Below, one piece after another: positions 11,028 to 22,533 of a stretch of 64,000 nucleotides of DNA. Each line of letters opens with the position of its first letter. Within the stretch, counting starts at the first letter, position 1. A program made the position numbers and the translations under genes. Origin of the DNA: Quercus robur (lineage: Eukaryota; Streptophyta; Magnoliopsida; Fagales; Fagaceae); the NCBI RefSeq assembly GCF_932294415.1, contig NC_065536.1:8864474-8928473 (forward strand), written 5' to 3'. Below the pieces are notes generated by a model that was given only the letters and a program-made list of their open reading frames with translations, ran no database searches and was not told the origin of the DNA.

Positions 11028-12974
11028 ATGGTGGGATTAGGTCCACACCAAACGGAGCCTGCAGGTTCTTAACGACAGGACAATTTCCTTAACCTTGAAC
11101 GAGAAAGGGATCGAAAGAGACATCAAGAGGGTAATATGCGTACTACCCATACAAGCAGAAGCCATTCTAGGGTGGGAAGTCATGTGTCCCAAAGGAAAGA
11201 CAATAACAAAGCCCTACAGCGAGAGATTGATGACTTAAAAAAGAAACTACGTCATGCGCAACGGAAGCGGTCCCCTTCCAGTTCGAATACGTCCTCTAAT
11301 GATGGAGGGGACGACAATTATAGGCAAAGGTCAAGAACCCCACCAAGTGAGACTTTTTCTTATGAGGAAGAGCACCACCATAAACGCAGACACCAGAGTC
11401 CGTCTCGTAAAGGCCTAATAAACGATGCCATAAGCAAGGCATTGAATTGGATCTCTAAGTCACCCTTCACATGCAAGATAGAAGGGGCTAAGCTCCTTCG
11501 GCGATTCCATCAACCTACTTTCACCATGTACAATGGTCGAACGGACCCTGTAGAGCATGTAAGCCAGTTTAACCAGAGGATGGCCGTCTATTCCAAAGAC
11601 GAGACTTTGATGTGCAAAGTATTTCCGTCCAGCTTGGGACCAGTGACGATGAGATGGTTCGATGGCCTAAAGCCAAACTCCATAGTTTCCTTTAAGTAGC
11701 TCACCCAGGCCTTTAGGTCTCGCTTCATCATGTGTAGCAGGGTTCCTCGACCTTTGGATTCTCTACTGTCTTTGTCCATGCGAGAAGGGGAGACCCTAAA
11801 AGCATACTCGGATAGATATTGGGAGATGTACAATGAGATAGAAGGTAACTTTGATGACGTCGCCATCAGCATCTTCAAGAGCGGTCTCCTAGCCGAGTAT
11901 GGTTTAAAAAAGTCCCTAATAGAAAAGCCTGTCACCAACTTGCGCCAGCTCATGGACCGGATCGACAAGTATAAAAGGGTTGAAGAAGACCAGCAATTAG
12001 GTAAAGGTAAAGGAAAGATTATCCTTCAGGAAAGGAGGGACTTCAGGTCGGACCGATTTAATAATAACAACCGACCGAGGAGAGACTTTGCAAGGCAATC
12101 CAAATCTGCCGACGCGCAGACATTCAATGCTGTGTTCCGAGATCCAATGCATCAGGTTCTAGAGAAAATCAAGAATGAGCCATTCTTCAAATAGCCAAAT
12201 AAGATGGCAGGAGATCCCATGAAGCGCAACCAAAACCTATATTGCCAACACCACCAAGAACCAGGACACACCACCGAGGACTGCAGGAACTTAAGGAACC
12301 ACTTGGATCAGCTGGTCCGAGAGGGAAAATTAAGGCATCTCCTGCACCATTCCAATGGTCAACAAGGACAGACGAATCCAGAGTCTCGGAGAGACACCTC
12401 CTTAAGACCTCCTATAGGCACGATAAATGTCATTCTTGCTACTCCAAAAAAGACTGGTTCTTGTCCTTTTAGAATGATGTTTGTGGCTCGGTTATCCACC
12501 GAGGACAACGATCAGAATTCCAAAAAGGCCAAGAAAGAAGCCTCGCCGATGCTGGGCTTCTCGGACGAAGATAAGATTGGAACCATCCACTCCCATGACG
12601 ATGCTCTAGTAGTCACACTCAGGATTGGAAGATATGATATTAAGAGAGTGCTGGTAGATCAAGGCAGTGCTGTGGAAGTAATGTACCCCGACCTGTACAA
12701 GGGGCTGAACTTAAAACCCGAGAACCTAACAGCGTACAATTCCCCTCTGGTAAGTTTCGAGGGAAAGACCATTACTCCAAGAAGCCAGATTAGACTGCCC
12801 ATACAAGCTGGATCGGATGTGGTGGAGGTGGATTTCATTGTAGTTGACGCTTATTCACCCTACACAGCTATTGTGGCTAGACCTTGGCTTCATACCTTAG
12901 AAGTTGTCTCTTCTACCCTGCACCAAAAGGTGAAGTACCTGTTGGAGGGCCAGGTTAAAGAGATTGTGGGGAAT
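11028..12974 (+). pseudogene. gag-protease of the Tat element, three nonsense codons
   Basis: One reading frame runs from the ATG at 11028 to about 12974, broken by TAA at 11070, TAG at 11697 and TAG at 12192. Each is explained by one C-to-T or G-to-A change (Gln or Trp codons). The N-terminal part is basic and Ser/Arg-rich. The retrotransposon gag domain spans about 11460-11990 (MYNGRTDPVEHV). A degenerate zinc knuckle, CQHHQEPGHTTEDC, is at about 12243-12284. An aspartic protease follows with active site LVDQGSAVEVMY near 12651, where DTGS is more usual. The hAT-like insertion at 13092 interrupts the sequence downstream. Confidence 0.85.
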
Positions 12975-13091
12975 TAGACCACGGCCAGACAGTGCATGGT
13001 GGCTGCCATCTCACGCCAACCCAATGCTGAGTCTTCGGCCTCCACTGAAAGGGGCTTATAGTAATCAGCCACCCCGGCATTGCCCGGTAAT

Positions 13092-13788
13092 TAGGGCTAT
13101 ACACGGTGCGGTGCGGCCGGTTTTGGGGGGCATTTTTGCACCACACCTACAAGGGCGGTTTTCCCCCATCCTTGACTGGACCTCACCTGTGGAGGGTTGG
13201 AAACCGGTCTACATAAGGTGCGGTGTAAGATACCGGTTTGGTGCGGTTAGTTCGGTTAATTTCTCATTTTTTTCAGGTACCAAACACAATGCAATTAACA
13301 ACCCCAAACCACATCATGTTCATTAAAAAAAACCCAATTATTCTATAAACAAAAAATGAAAGAAAACTACAAACAAATTCACAATCTTTTCCCAAATCTA
13401 AACCATTTCCAATAAAAAATAAAAAAAACCCCAAAAAAAAAACTAAACCAAACCCATAAAAGACCAAACAAACACCATTGAAAATAAATCACATAAACCA
13501 ACCTAGTAGAAAAGCATTGCATTTGTATGGAGAAGCATCTGAACTCTGAAGTCAGAACATCACTAGAAATTGACGGAAGACGAGGCAAGAGTGAGAGCAG
13601 ATGTGAAGATTTTGTTGTTGGGACTGGGAATCTGGGAGAGGGAAATTGACGAGAGAGTGAGGGAGAGAAAGAGAGGGGATGGGTATATAATCCTAGGGTT
13701 TAAAATTAAAACGTCGTCATTAGTGGCTTACAATAGTTTTTTTTTTTTAATCAATTATAAAACGACGTCGTTTTAGTGCCAGATTATA

Positions 13789-13821
<33 letters not shown>

Positions 13822-14153
13822 GAGAGGAAGAAAACCTAAACTCACACAGCGCCGTTTTCTTAGTCTTCTTCTACCTTGCTTCTTTATCTTTCATGTCTTA
13901 TTTCAATTTTCTTCTCTTTACCGTTTACACTGATACATATATTTTAAATCATAGTGTGTGTATATATATACCGGTGCGGTGTGGTTTCTCGTCGGAGTGC
14001 AAAATAGCCACCGCTCGCCGCATCGATCGTCTTCGGTTTGCCCATATCACCACCGATCACTGCACCGGACACCTACGGTGAGGCTTGGAAGTGGTCAGAT
14101 CGGTTCGGCACCGGCCGGTTTCATCGGTACCGGTCAGATCCTGAACAGGCCTA
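13092..14153. mobile_element. 1,062-bp hAT-like non-autonomous element inside Gypsy pol
   Basis: The insert starts TAGGGCTATACACGG and ends CAGGCCTA; the ends form an imperfect inverted repeat. It is flanked by CCGGTAAT (13084-13091) and CCAGTAAT (14154-14161), an 8-bp duplication with one mismatch, as for hAT transposition. The termini are GC-rich (repeated GGTGCGGTGCGG and CCGGT motifs), the middle AT-rich. It contains a perfect 16-bp palindrome at 13759-13774 and an A run near 13798. No transposase ORF is present. Confidence 0.82.
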
Positions 14154-14161
14154 CCAGTAAT

Positions 14162-15173
14162 GAGTCAACCGAGGAGGCAAAATGCGAGGATCTAGAAAAG
14201 GTTGCTGTTGGCATTGATCCGGAAAAATTCTTTCAAGTCGGCTCGGAACTACCTCCCCAAGAGAGAGAAGAGCTAATTGGGTTTCTCAGAGAAAACGTGG
14301 ATGTATTTGCGTGGGACGCCTACGAGGCCCCAAGGGTTGATCCAAGCTTCATCTGTCACCATCTAAATGTTAGCCCATTCGTTACTCCCAAGAAGCAACC
14401 ACCTCGGCACCCGTCGAAGGAGCATGCTGATGCTGTTAAGGACAAGGTGACGAAGCTTAAGAAAGCAGGGGCTATTAAGGAAGTTTTTTACCCTTAGTGG
14501 TTGGCCATTACTGTAGTGGTAAAGAAAAAGAGCAGAAAATGGCAAGTTTGTGTAGACTTCATGGATCTGAATAAAGCCTGCCCTAAAGATCTGTTCCCTA
14601 TGCCTGGATAGATCAGTTGGTAGATGCGACCGCGGGCCATCTTCGAATGAGCTTCTTAGATGCCTATCAAGGATATCATTAGATACCACTGGCCGCAGAC
14701 GACCAAGAAAAGACAGCTTTTGTCACTCTCATTGGAAACTACCATTACAAGGTGATGCCTTTTGGTTTGAAAAACGCAGGGTCCACCGACTAGAGAATGA
14801 TGACCAGAATGTTTGAGCCGTAGCTGGGTAAGAGCATTGAAGTCTATATAGATGACATGGTGGTAAAAAGTAAGGTGGAGTCCGAGCACGTGGGAGACCT
14901 CGGGGACATCTTTGGAATTCTGAGGAGACACAAGCTGCGTCTCAACACATCCAAATGTTCATTTGGGGTAGGATCGAGAAAATTCTTGGGCTATATGGTG
15001 ACCCACAGGGGGATCGAGGCCAGTCTCGATCAAATCAAGGCTATCAATAGCTTACAACCGCCTCGGAATCCCAAAGAAGGTCCAAAGGCTTACCGGCATG
15101 ATTGCGGCCTTAAACCATTTTATTTCTCGGTTGGCAGACAAGTGCAGACCGTTCTTCCTCTTAATGAATAAAT
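14162..15173 (+). pseudogene. Reverse transcriptase region of the Tat element
   Basis: After the inserted element, pol resumes with an upstream linker (GFLRENVDVFAWDAYEAP), then RT motifs VCVDFMDLNKACPKDLFPMP near 14547-14606, AFVTLIGNYHYKVMPFGLKN near 14719-14778, and the catalytic YIDD at 14845-14856. The frame changes near 14606 (GGATAGATCAG, one base out) and there are several TAG codons in positions usually Gln. It is not translatable as one protein. Confidence 0.85.
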
Positions 15174-15250
15174 GGAAGAGATTTGAGTGAACCGAGGAGT
15201 GTGCTTTAGCCTTCCAACAACTTAAAGAATATCTATCCCGGCCACCAATC

Positions 15251-16119
15251 ATGTCCAATCTCGAGGCCGATGAAGTCTTATTTACCTACATTGTTGTGGC
15301 CCTTCATGCAGTAAGCCTAGTGCTAATACAAGTGGACGACGGCGTACAACGACCAGTTTATTACGTGAGCAAATCATTGCATGAAGCCGAGATCCGTTAC
15401 TTACCACTAGAAAAGGCTATCCTAGCGGTGGTTTAAGCTACACGAAAGCTTCCCCATTACTTCCAAGCACACACAGTTATCGTTCTAACCCAGCTTCCGC
15501 TCAGGTCCATACTTCGGAGTGCTGATTATACAGGGAGAATTGCTAAGTGGGGCACGATTCTAAGGGCTTTTGACATCAGGTACATGCCTCGTACATCCGT
15601 CAAGGGCCAAGTCCTCGCAAATTTAGTGGCTGAATTCGCTGAACTCTCGTTAAAAGAAGAAGCAGAGACGCAAGACATGGATGAAAAATCAGTTGGCGCA
15701 ATCTCTCTACAGGGGCCCACATGCTAGAAAGTATATATTGATGGCGCAGCGAACCAAAGGGGCTTCGGAGTGGGGCTAGTTCTAATTTCCCCTAAAAGAT
15801 TACCATCGAAAAATCACTAAAACTGGGTTTCTCAGCCACGAATAATGAGGCTGAATATGAGGCCCTACTGGAGGGGATGTCCGTGGTTTAGAAATTGGGT
15901 AGAAAAGCAGTAAACATGTTTTCGAACTCAAGACTGGTCGTTGGCCAAGTGAATGGGGAATTAGAAGCAAAAGACGAAAGAATGCAAGGACACTTAGACC
16001 AAATTAAATGCCTACAATCACGTTTTGATTCTTTTAGCTTACTGCATATCCCTAGAAGTGGAAACACATATGCCGACTTCTCTCTTCGACTCAAAGTTTA
16101 CCCCGAGTCATCCTTGTGA
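15251..16119 (+). pseudogene. RNase H region with second DGA-type RNase H
   Basis: The first RNase H portion shows VYYVSKSLHEAEIRYLPLEK (about 15359-15418), ended by a TAA near 15434. A second RNase H follows with VYIDGAANQRGFGVGLVLIS (about 15730-15790) and, after a frameshift, NNEAEYEALLEG (about 15842-15877) and GNTYADFSLRL. The second domain resembles the extra RNase H found in Tat-lineage Gypsy elements. Several stops and at least one frameshift break it. Confidence 0.75.
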
Positions 16120-16369
16120 AAGATTTATACAAACCCTCAGTGATAAAGATAGAAGTCATCCATGTCCACCAGGTTAGAGTGGGACCTAGTTGGATGGACC
16201 TTCTAGTACTATTTCTGAAGGAAGACATCTTGCCCAAAGAGAAGATCGAGGCTGACAAGATATGGAGAAAAACTCCTCGGTTCTAGTTATCCGAAGACTA
16301 GAAGCTGTATAAACGTTCCTTTTCTGGACTATACCTGCTCTGCGTATACCCTGAGGCCTCAGAACTAAT

Positions 16370-17400
16370 CCTGGAGGAATTATACGAAGGGATTTATGGA
16401 AGCCACACAGGAGGCAGGTCCTTATCTCATAGGGCTATCACCCAAGGCTACTGGTGGCCAAACATGCAGAAAGAAGCACATGAATACGTGAAGAAGTGTG
16501 ACCAATGTCAGAAGTTTGCGCCAAACATACATCAACCAGGAGGGATCCTCAATCCACTGTCCAGACCTTGGCCAATTACTCAATGGGGCTTGGATATCGT
16601 CAGGCCCTTTCCCAAGGCAGCAGGGAACAAAAGATATATGCTCATCGGCACTGGCTACTTTACTAAATGGGTTGAAGTTGAACCTTTATCGAACATCAGA
16701 GATGTGGACGCCAAAAAGTTCATCTGAAAAAATATTGTTACTCGGTTCAGGATCCCTCACTCCCTCATCTCGAACAATGGTCTTCAGTTCGATAGTAAGG
16801 CCTTCAGGAGGTACTGTTGCAAATTGGGAATCACTAATAGATATTCTACCCTAGCCTACCCCCAGGGGAATGGGCAAGCCAAGGCTGTTAACAAAGTCAT
16901 AGTGAACGGACTTAAAAAAATGTTAGATGATGCGAAGGGAAGATGGGTAGAAGAGCTGCCACATGTCATGTGGACGTATCGAACCACACCTCGCAGATCA
17001 ACAGAAGAGACCCCCTTTTCGATGACTTACGAGGCCGAGGTTGTTATTCCTCTAGAAACGGTCTTTCCAACGCTAAAAACTAGCTTATTCTGTCCGAGCA
17101 GCAACAATGAGCTGCTAGAGAAAAGCTTAAATCTTATTGAAGAAAGAAGGGAAAGGGCAATGGTTTAATTGGCGTACTACCAACACATACTCAAGTAAGG
17201 TTATGATGCCAAAGTAAAGCTAAGGCCACTAGTACCTGGTGACTTAGTGTTGAGGAAAGTTCTGGGTACTGCAAAAAACCCAGCATGGGGAAAGTTAGGA
17301 CCAAATTTGGAAAGACCATATCCCATCACCTCAGTGGCTAGTTAGGGGTATATTTTCTAGAAGATTTAGATGAGCATGTAATACCACGCCCTTAGAATGT
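16370..17400 (+). pseudogene. Integrase of the Tat element, catalytic residues lost
   Basis: The zinc-binding part (GSHTGGRSLSHRAITQGYWW, then CDQCQ) is at about 16393-16515. The core has WGLDIVRPFP for the first Asp. The usual SDNG reads SNNG (near 16767), and the usual GQ.EA reads GQAKA (near 16873), so the second Asp and the Glu of the DDE triad are changed to Asn and Lys, both G-to-A changes. A TGA at 16725 and later TAA codons also interrupt the frame. Confidence 0.85.
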
Positions 17401-17499
17401 AAACAACCTAAAAATGTACTATTATTAATGAAAATTTCCTTTCTCAATAAGTTCTTTTGTTGTATAAAGGCATCGTGCTTCTTGTCTCTCAAACTACTC

Positions 17500-18228
17500 A
17501 AGTATTAAACAGAACCTAAGCCCTGCATGGCACTTCGGACCACAAGTTTAGGGGAAATTAATAACTTGTGACATCTATTCAAGTATTAAACAGAACCTAA
17601 GCCTTGCATGGCACCTCGGACCACAGACTTAGGGGAAATTAATAACTTGTGACATCTATTCAAGTATTAAACAGAACCTAAACCCTGCATGGCTCATCGG
17701 ACCACAGGCTTAGGGGAAATTAATAACTTGTGACATCTATTCAAGCAATAAACAAAACCTAAGCCCTGCATGGCTCCTCAGATCATAGGCTTAGGGGAAA
17801 TTAATTGCTTTTGACATCTATTCAAGTATTAAACAGAACTTAAGTCCTGCATGGCTCCTCAAACCACTGGCTTAGGGGAAATTAATAACTTGTGACATCT
17901 ATTCAAGTATTAAATAGAACCTAAGCCTTACATGGCTCCTGGGACCATAGGTTTAGGGGAAATTAATTGCTTTTGACATCTATTCAAGTATTAAACAGAA
18001 CATAAGTCCTGCATGGCTCATCAAACCACAGGCTTAGGGGAAATTAACTGCTTTTGACATCTATTCAAGTGTTAAACAGAACCTAAATCCTGCATAGCTT
18101 CTCGGACCACAGGGTTAGGGGAAATTAACTACTTCTGATAATTGTTCAAGTATCAAACAAATCTTAAAATATGTCAGGTCTTTTGAGCCACATATTGGGG
18201 CGAAATTAATACTCAAAGGCATATACAT
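17500..18228 (+). repeat. 81-bp tandem array, eight regular units plus one decayed
   Basis: Units start at 17500, 17581, 17662, 17743, 17824, 17905, 17986 and 18067, each exactly 81 bp, with a ninth degenerate unit from 18148. Each begins AAGTATTAAACAGAACCTAA (or a variant) and contains GCATGGC and TTAGGGGAAATTAA. The array sits between pol and the 3' LTR. Tandem arrays at this place are known from Tat/Ogre elements and can seed satellite DNA. No ORF runs through it. Confidence 0.93.
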
Positions 18229-18628
18229 AAATGTTTAAACAGAACCTAAAGCCAAAACAGACCTAAGGCAAATTTAAACTTATATTTATGTGCAATGTGC
18301 AAACTGTCTGCCCTTTTTGTTCTCTTTCACATGATATAAGTCTATGAATGTCAGTCTTCATTACCTAAGATTCAATTCACAACTTTACTCTTGACACTTA
18401 GTCAGATTATTAAGCAGCGTATTATTGTAGGCTTTAATTGAAGGCATAGTAACATTAGTTCAAAGCTATGTAATAAAAATTTAAATTACATAAGGCAAAA
18501 GAACAAAAGATGAAATGAAGAACATTTTCATTAAGTGATAAAGATAGTACATTGTATGCACGGTCATAGTGTCTTTTTAAAAAAAAAAAAATTACTACAA
18601 AGGGAGTTACAAAAAGGAATCCTAAGGG

Positions 18629-21212
18629 CTAAGCTTCAGCAAGAGGGGCAAAAGGATCTTTCTTTTGGCTTGGCTGAGAAGTAGGAACATCCTTGGCCTG
18701 GGGATCAGCTCCCTGAGCCTCAGCCTCTGCTTCCTTCTCCTTAGCAGCATCTTTGGACTTGGTAGAGAGCTTCTTCCCTTTGCCTTTGCCTTTACCCTTG
18801 GTCACCAGCTTGACCGAATCCCTTCGAAATTTTAGGATGAGGGAGGGCATCTAGGATAGCCAAAGGCTGCTCAGAAGATTCTAGGGCATGGGCAGAAGGA
18901 GAAGAGATAGGAGCCGAGACTTCGCGAATCTCCAAATGGTAGTAGACACTTTCAAGCAACCTCTAAATAGAATCTGTGGGGACTCCTACAATGCTCAGGG
19001 CCCTGTCCCATGTCACGTTGCAATAGTCCTTGCACACCTCTGATAGCTCCTCGGTAAGCCTTACTTGCGTTTCCTCCACACAAAGCTAATATGAAGCTCT
19101 CTTCTTCATCTCGGCTGCTTCCCTGGCCATCTGAGCTTCTTCCTTGGCTTTTTGCAACTCAACTTTGAGATCTAAGACCAACTGTCTCTTAGTGGCTAGA
19201 TCTATCTCAATTAAGTGCAGCTTCTGGCGCTGATCCTCAGCTTGCCTTTCCACAGTTTTCAGTCCGGCCTCGGCACTTGAACGAGCTGAATTTGCCTCCT
19301 TTAGCTTCTCAGTCAATTCAAATTGTTCCTGCTTAACAACCCCCGATGTTTTCTCCATGTCGGCACGAGTGAGGGCCTCAACATCAGCCTGCTTACGAGC
19401 GTCATGGTACCACTCCTCGGCCACAAAAAATTGTTGAGTAATCTGCCCAAAGATCACAAAAACAATATGAGTTAAAAACGAAAACACGATTTAGCATTTA
19501 TGTTCATAAATAGATAAATTGTTTTACCATAGCAAGGTCCCTCTTCAGAGACAGAAAGAGATCATTCTGTGTGAAGCGCCTATAAATGTCCATATCCTTG
19601 GGGAGGAGTATGGGCTGCTCTAGGGCTTCAGCTATGTATCTAGCTCGATCCCTCTGATATTCTCAGACCGAGGCATTCCAAGGAATTGGAGCCCCATCCA
19701 CTTCAAGCCGAGGGCTCTATGTGTGTTATGTCATGCGCACATCAACCCTATTTTGTTCCTCCCGACTATCCACAGATTGGGACCTCTTGTCCCGAGGCTC
19801 TTGGATCACTTTCTAATACTTTGTGCCCTTTCGAGGACCCACCTCGCCTTCCTCGAGCGTCTCAACTGGCCTTTTCTCCTTCAAGTCAGGGTTAGGCTTT
19901 AGGCCGAGGTCGGTGGGGACCTGTGGAGGGGGAGGGGGAAGATTGGAGAGAACTTGGGACTTAGGGGCTGCCTTTGATGTTGACTCCTTACCCTTGGTAG
20001 CCATGAGTTCCCTTAGACTCTTATTGCCCTTGTTCAAAGCCATATTATCTTCCTTTTCGTCGGAGGAGTTGTCCGGGCAGGCGATTGCAAGAATAGGAGT
20101 GCAAACACCGGAATTCCTATCTGACTCACCCTCAGCGTCCAAGATGTTGATTAAAGGAGCCCTCAAATTATTTTCTTCTTCGAAATGGAATTTTTCTATC
20201 TCCTCCTCTAATGATAGATGAGATGAGGCAATCTCCTTTTCAGGAAATGCTGCTGCTTCAAGAAGATTTTGTGGAAGTGGTTGGGCAACTGGTGGGAGGT
20301 TTTGTGGAATTGACAAGGCAACCGGGGGAAGATCCCTTCGAGCAAAAAATCCTGGCTTGGAGACGTCGATCTAAGCTAACCTTGAACTCCCAGTCCTTAT
20401 TGCTTGGCTTACATCCTGGAAGATGCGGGACAGAGGCTCGTAATCCAAGATTAGGTGAGCGGCTTGCAATTGTTCGTCCTCGCTAACAAAAATCTCTGAC
20501 CTTAGAAGGTAATTGAGAGCCTGAACATTAGTTAAACTGATCCTCGGAGCAACGTGATTTTTATCTGCAAAAAAATCCTACAAGAAAATCATGGTCAGAT
20601 CACCAAAAAAGAATATCTCTCTCCAAAAGAAAATGAAATGTCAAGTAGAAAGAGTAAAGCTAAAAAGGCTAAGTCCCCTTCCAAAGGGACTGATCCTAAA
20701 GGTACCACACTTGGATCTCCTGCCCGAGTTGGACAATGAAGACCGTTGTTCCACTCCCTTAAGACAATCAGGTAGTCATCCTTCATACCTTTATTGGACT
20801 TGGGGAGACAGGATATCAGCTTGACGTCCTCGAATTGGGATTTGAGGTAGTAACCCGCACCGGCAAACTTGTGGCACTCGTACATGTGAACCACATCGTG
20901 CCATGTGAGCTCTAAGCCCATTTGCCTGTTCAGGACGTCTACGCAGCCCAAGACCCTAAATAGGTTGGGTGCGCACTAGTAGGGGGTCAATCTATGGTTG
21001 ATCAAATAGTCTCTAGTTATCCTACCTATGGGAAGCGGCATTCCTCCCTTTATGAAAGCAATCATAGGAATGACGACTTGACTCACATCCCTATCAGTCA
21101 GTACTCGGTCTGGGGGACAATATTCTAAAACCACCCCCTATGGGATACGGTACTTAGCCCTAAAACCCTCCATACCGGCCGATGTGTCTACTAAATGCTT
21201 GAACCTACCCAT
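18629..21212 (-). pseudogene. Antisense ORF region of the Tat element (mobile-domain-like plus coiled coil)
   Basis: On the strand opposite gag-pol, an ATG at 21212 opens MGRFKHLVDTSAGMEGFRAK. The region continues with TWHDVVHMYECHKFAGAGYY near 20900 and NKGMKDDYLIVLREWNNGLH near 20780, resembling plant proteins annotated as putative transposon or plant-mobile-domain-like. Further along are an acidic linker (20316-19813), a Glu/Lys-rich coiled coil (19487-19086, AKEEAQMAREAAEMKKRASY) and a Lys-rich tail (18850-18629, GKGKGKGKKLSTKSK). It is broken by TAG codons and frame changes. Antisense ORFs between pol and the 3' LTR have been described in Tat-lineage elements; the function is unknown. 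Confidence 0.7.
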
Positions 21213-21734
21213 CTAGACAAACTGAAAGGCCGAGGAGAAAGGCCGAGAGGAAAAAGGGCAATATAAAGAAATGAAGACTTATGGGAACTCGTATGTTAAT
21301 CTCTGAAACTTTTAGAGATTTTTCGAAAAACTTCTTACAGGAAATGGCTATGGAGACTCAAGAGTTTAATGCGTTTTGTGAAGACTGAGCGGTGAGCGCT
21401 GGAGTTCTCTGAAGTTCTTGAAGATTTGTAAAAAAGAGAAGAAAAGGGGTTCCCTCAAGGCTTTATATAGAAGGAAAAGATGGGTGGGAGTACTCCCGCT
21501 CAAAATACTAGAAGAAATGTCAGCCATTGGATTTGCGTTTCACCGTTGGATGCGGGGGACATAAAGCCACCTGGAGTAATTAATAACACTTCGTAGACTA
21601 CGAAACGTCAGTAACAATTATGAGGCATGTAAAGTCGCATTCTCACACGTGTAAATCAAAAAATCAGTTGATCTTATCTCTTAAAAATCAAAACCCCACT
21701 TTTTCTCCTCGGATGGGAGGGAAAAATCAGAATT

Positions 21735-21746
21735 TTGAGGGGCTAT
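21735..21746 (+). other. Polypurine tract region of the Tat element
   Basis: TTTGAGGGGCTAT-like purine-rich sequence lies directly before the 3' LTR (starts 21747), where plus-strand DNA synthesis would be primed. Confidence 0.6.
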
Positions 21747-22533
21747 TGTAGGGACTAAGGCCCAAAATAGTGTATTGGGCCTTGGGCCTTGGGCCTTGTC
21801 CGAGGACGTTGACAAGTCCGAGGAGGAGCAAATAGTTATTAAGGGATTCCCAGTTAAAGTCTCATAAGCGGGGGATGAATGGAAGGTGATCCGAGTAGGA
21901 ATACCTCCTCAGATACGACGAATGTAGTCCAAGTGTGTACTCTAGCAATTAAAGTGACCCTCCAAAAGGCTCTAGCAATAGAAATGTGCCCTATGAACAT
22001 ACGAGAAGAAAGGAAACTCAAAATATCTAAGGAAAAGCTGCTATCACCGCATTAAATGCATTGCAGCTACTTTTTTGGCCGCATTTATGTGGAGAAGACC
22101 TCTGAACAGTGCTGTCTTGCCTACCACAACTCACAGAAGGCTGAAAAGGGTGTCTGATAGGACGGGCACTCAAATAGGGACTCAGATGATCAACAAGTGT
22201 AGGATCAAGATGATCCAAAAGGAGCTATATAATGTGAGAGACCCTCCATGAGAAGGGGATCGAAAAATAGAGAGAGAAAAAATATTATTGCAATCTAAAT
22301 CACTCTGATACCCAAGAGTGATCATTATATACAGGTTTAACCTCTTCGGACTGAAAGTCTATTGATATCAGCACCCTTTATTTGTGTTTGATCGTTATGT
22401 AATTCAATACTAGCCGTTGCCCAACTCATTGAGACCTAATTCTTTGACTCATTCTCTACAAATTCATTGTATTAGACTCATTGGGTCAAGACTCCATACA
22501 TTTTAGGCATAGGTCGCAAATTGTGACCCTACA
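21747..22533 (+). repeat. 3' LTR of the Tat/Gypsy element
   Basis: 787 bp, TG...CA ends, TATATAA box at 22226-22232. It is followed by the ATAAT target-site duplication at 22534-22538. Confidence 0.93.

Larger units (their letters stand above)
10195..22533 (+). mobile_element. Tat-lineage Ty3/Gypsy LTR retrotransposon, decayed, with full termini
   Basis: The 12,339-bp element has two LTRs of 780 and 787 bp, each starting TGTAGGGACTA and ending GACCCTACA, and is flanked by the 5-bp duplication ATAAT (10190-10194 and 22534-22538). The order is PBS, gag, protease, RT, RNase H, a second DGA-type RNase H, integrase, 81-bp tandem array, antisense ORF, polypurine tract. The protease-RT-RH-INT order is Gypsy; the second RNase H and the antisense ORF point to the Tat lineage. 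By-eye comparison gives about 57 LTR mismatches (about 7 percent), mostly transitions. Many nonsense codons and frameshifts, plus a 1,062-bp insertion, make it non-functional. Confidence 0.93.

Noticed and set aside
14363..14689. 108-codon minus ORF in the RT region
   Set aside because: It is the antisense shadow of conserved RT sequence and shows no family signal.
17500..18228. CRISPR-like array
   Set aside because: Units are contiguous 81-bp tandem copies with no unique spacers, inside a plant retrotransposon.
10195..22533. A potentially active retrotransposon
   Set aside because: Multiple nonsense codons, frameshifts, lost integrase residues, a 1-kb insertion and about 7 percent LTR divergence.
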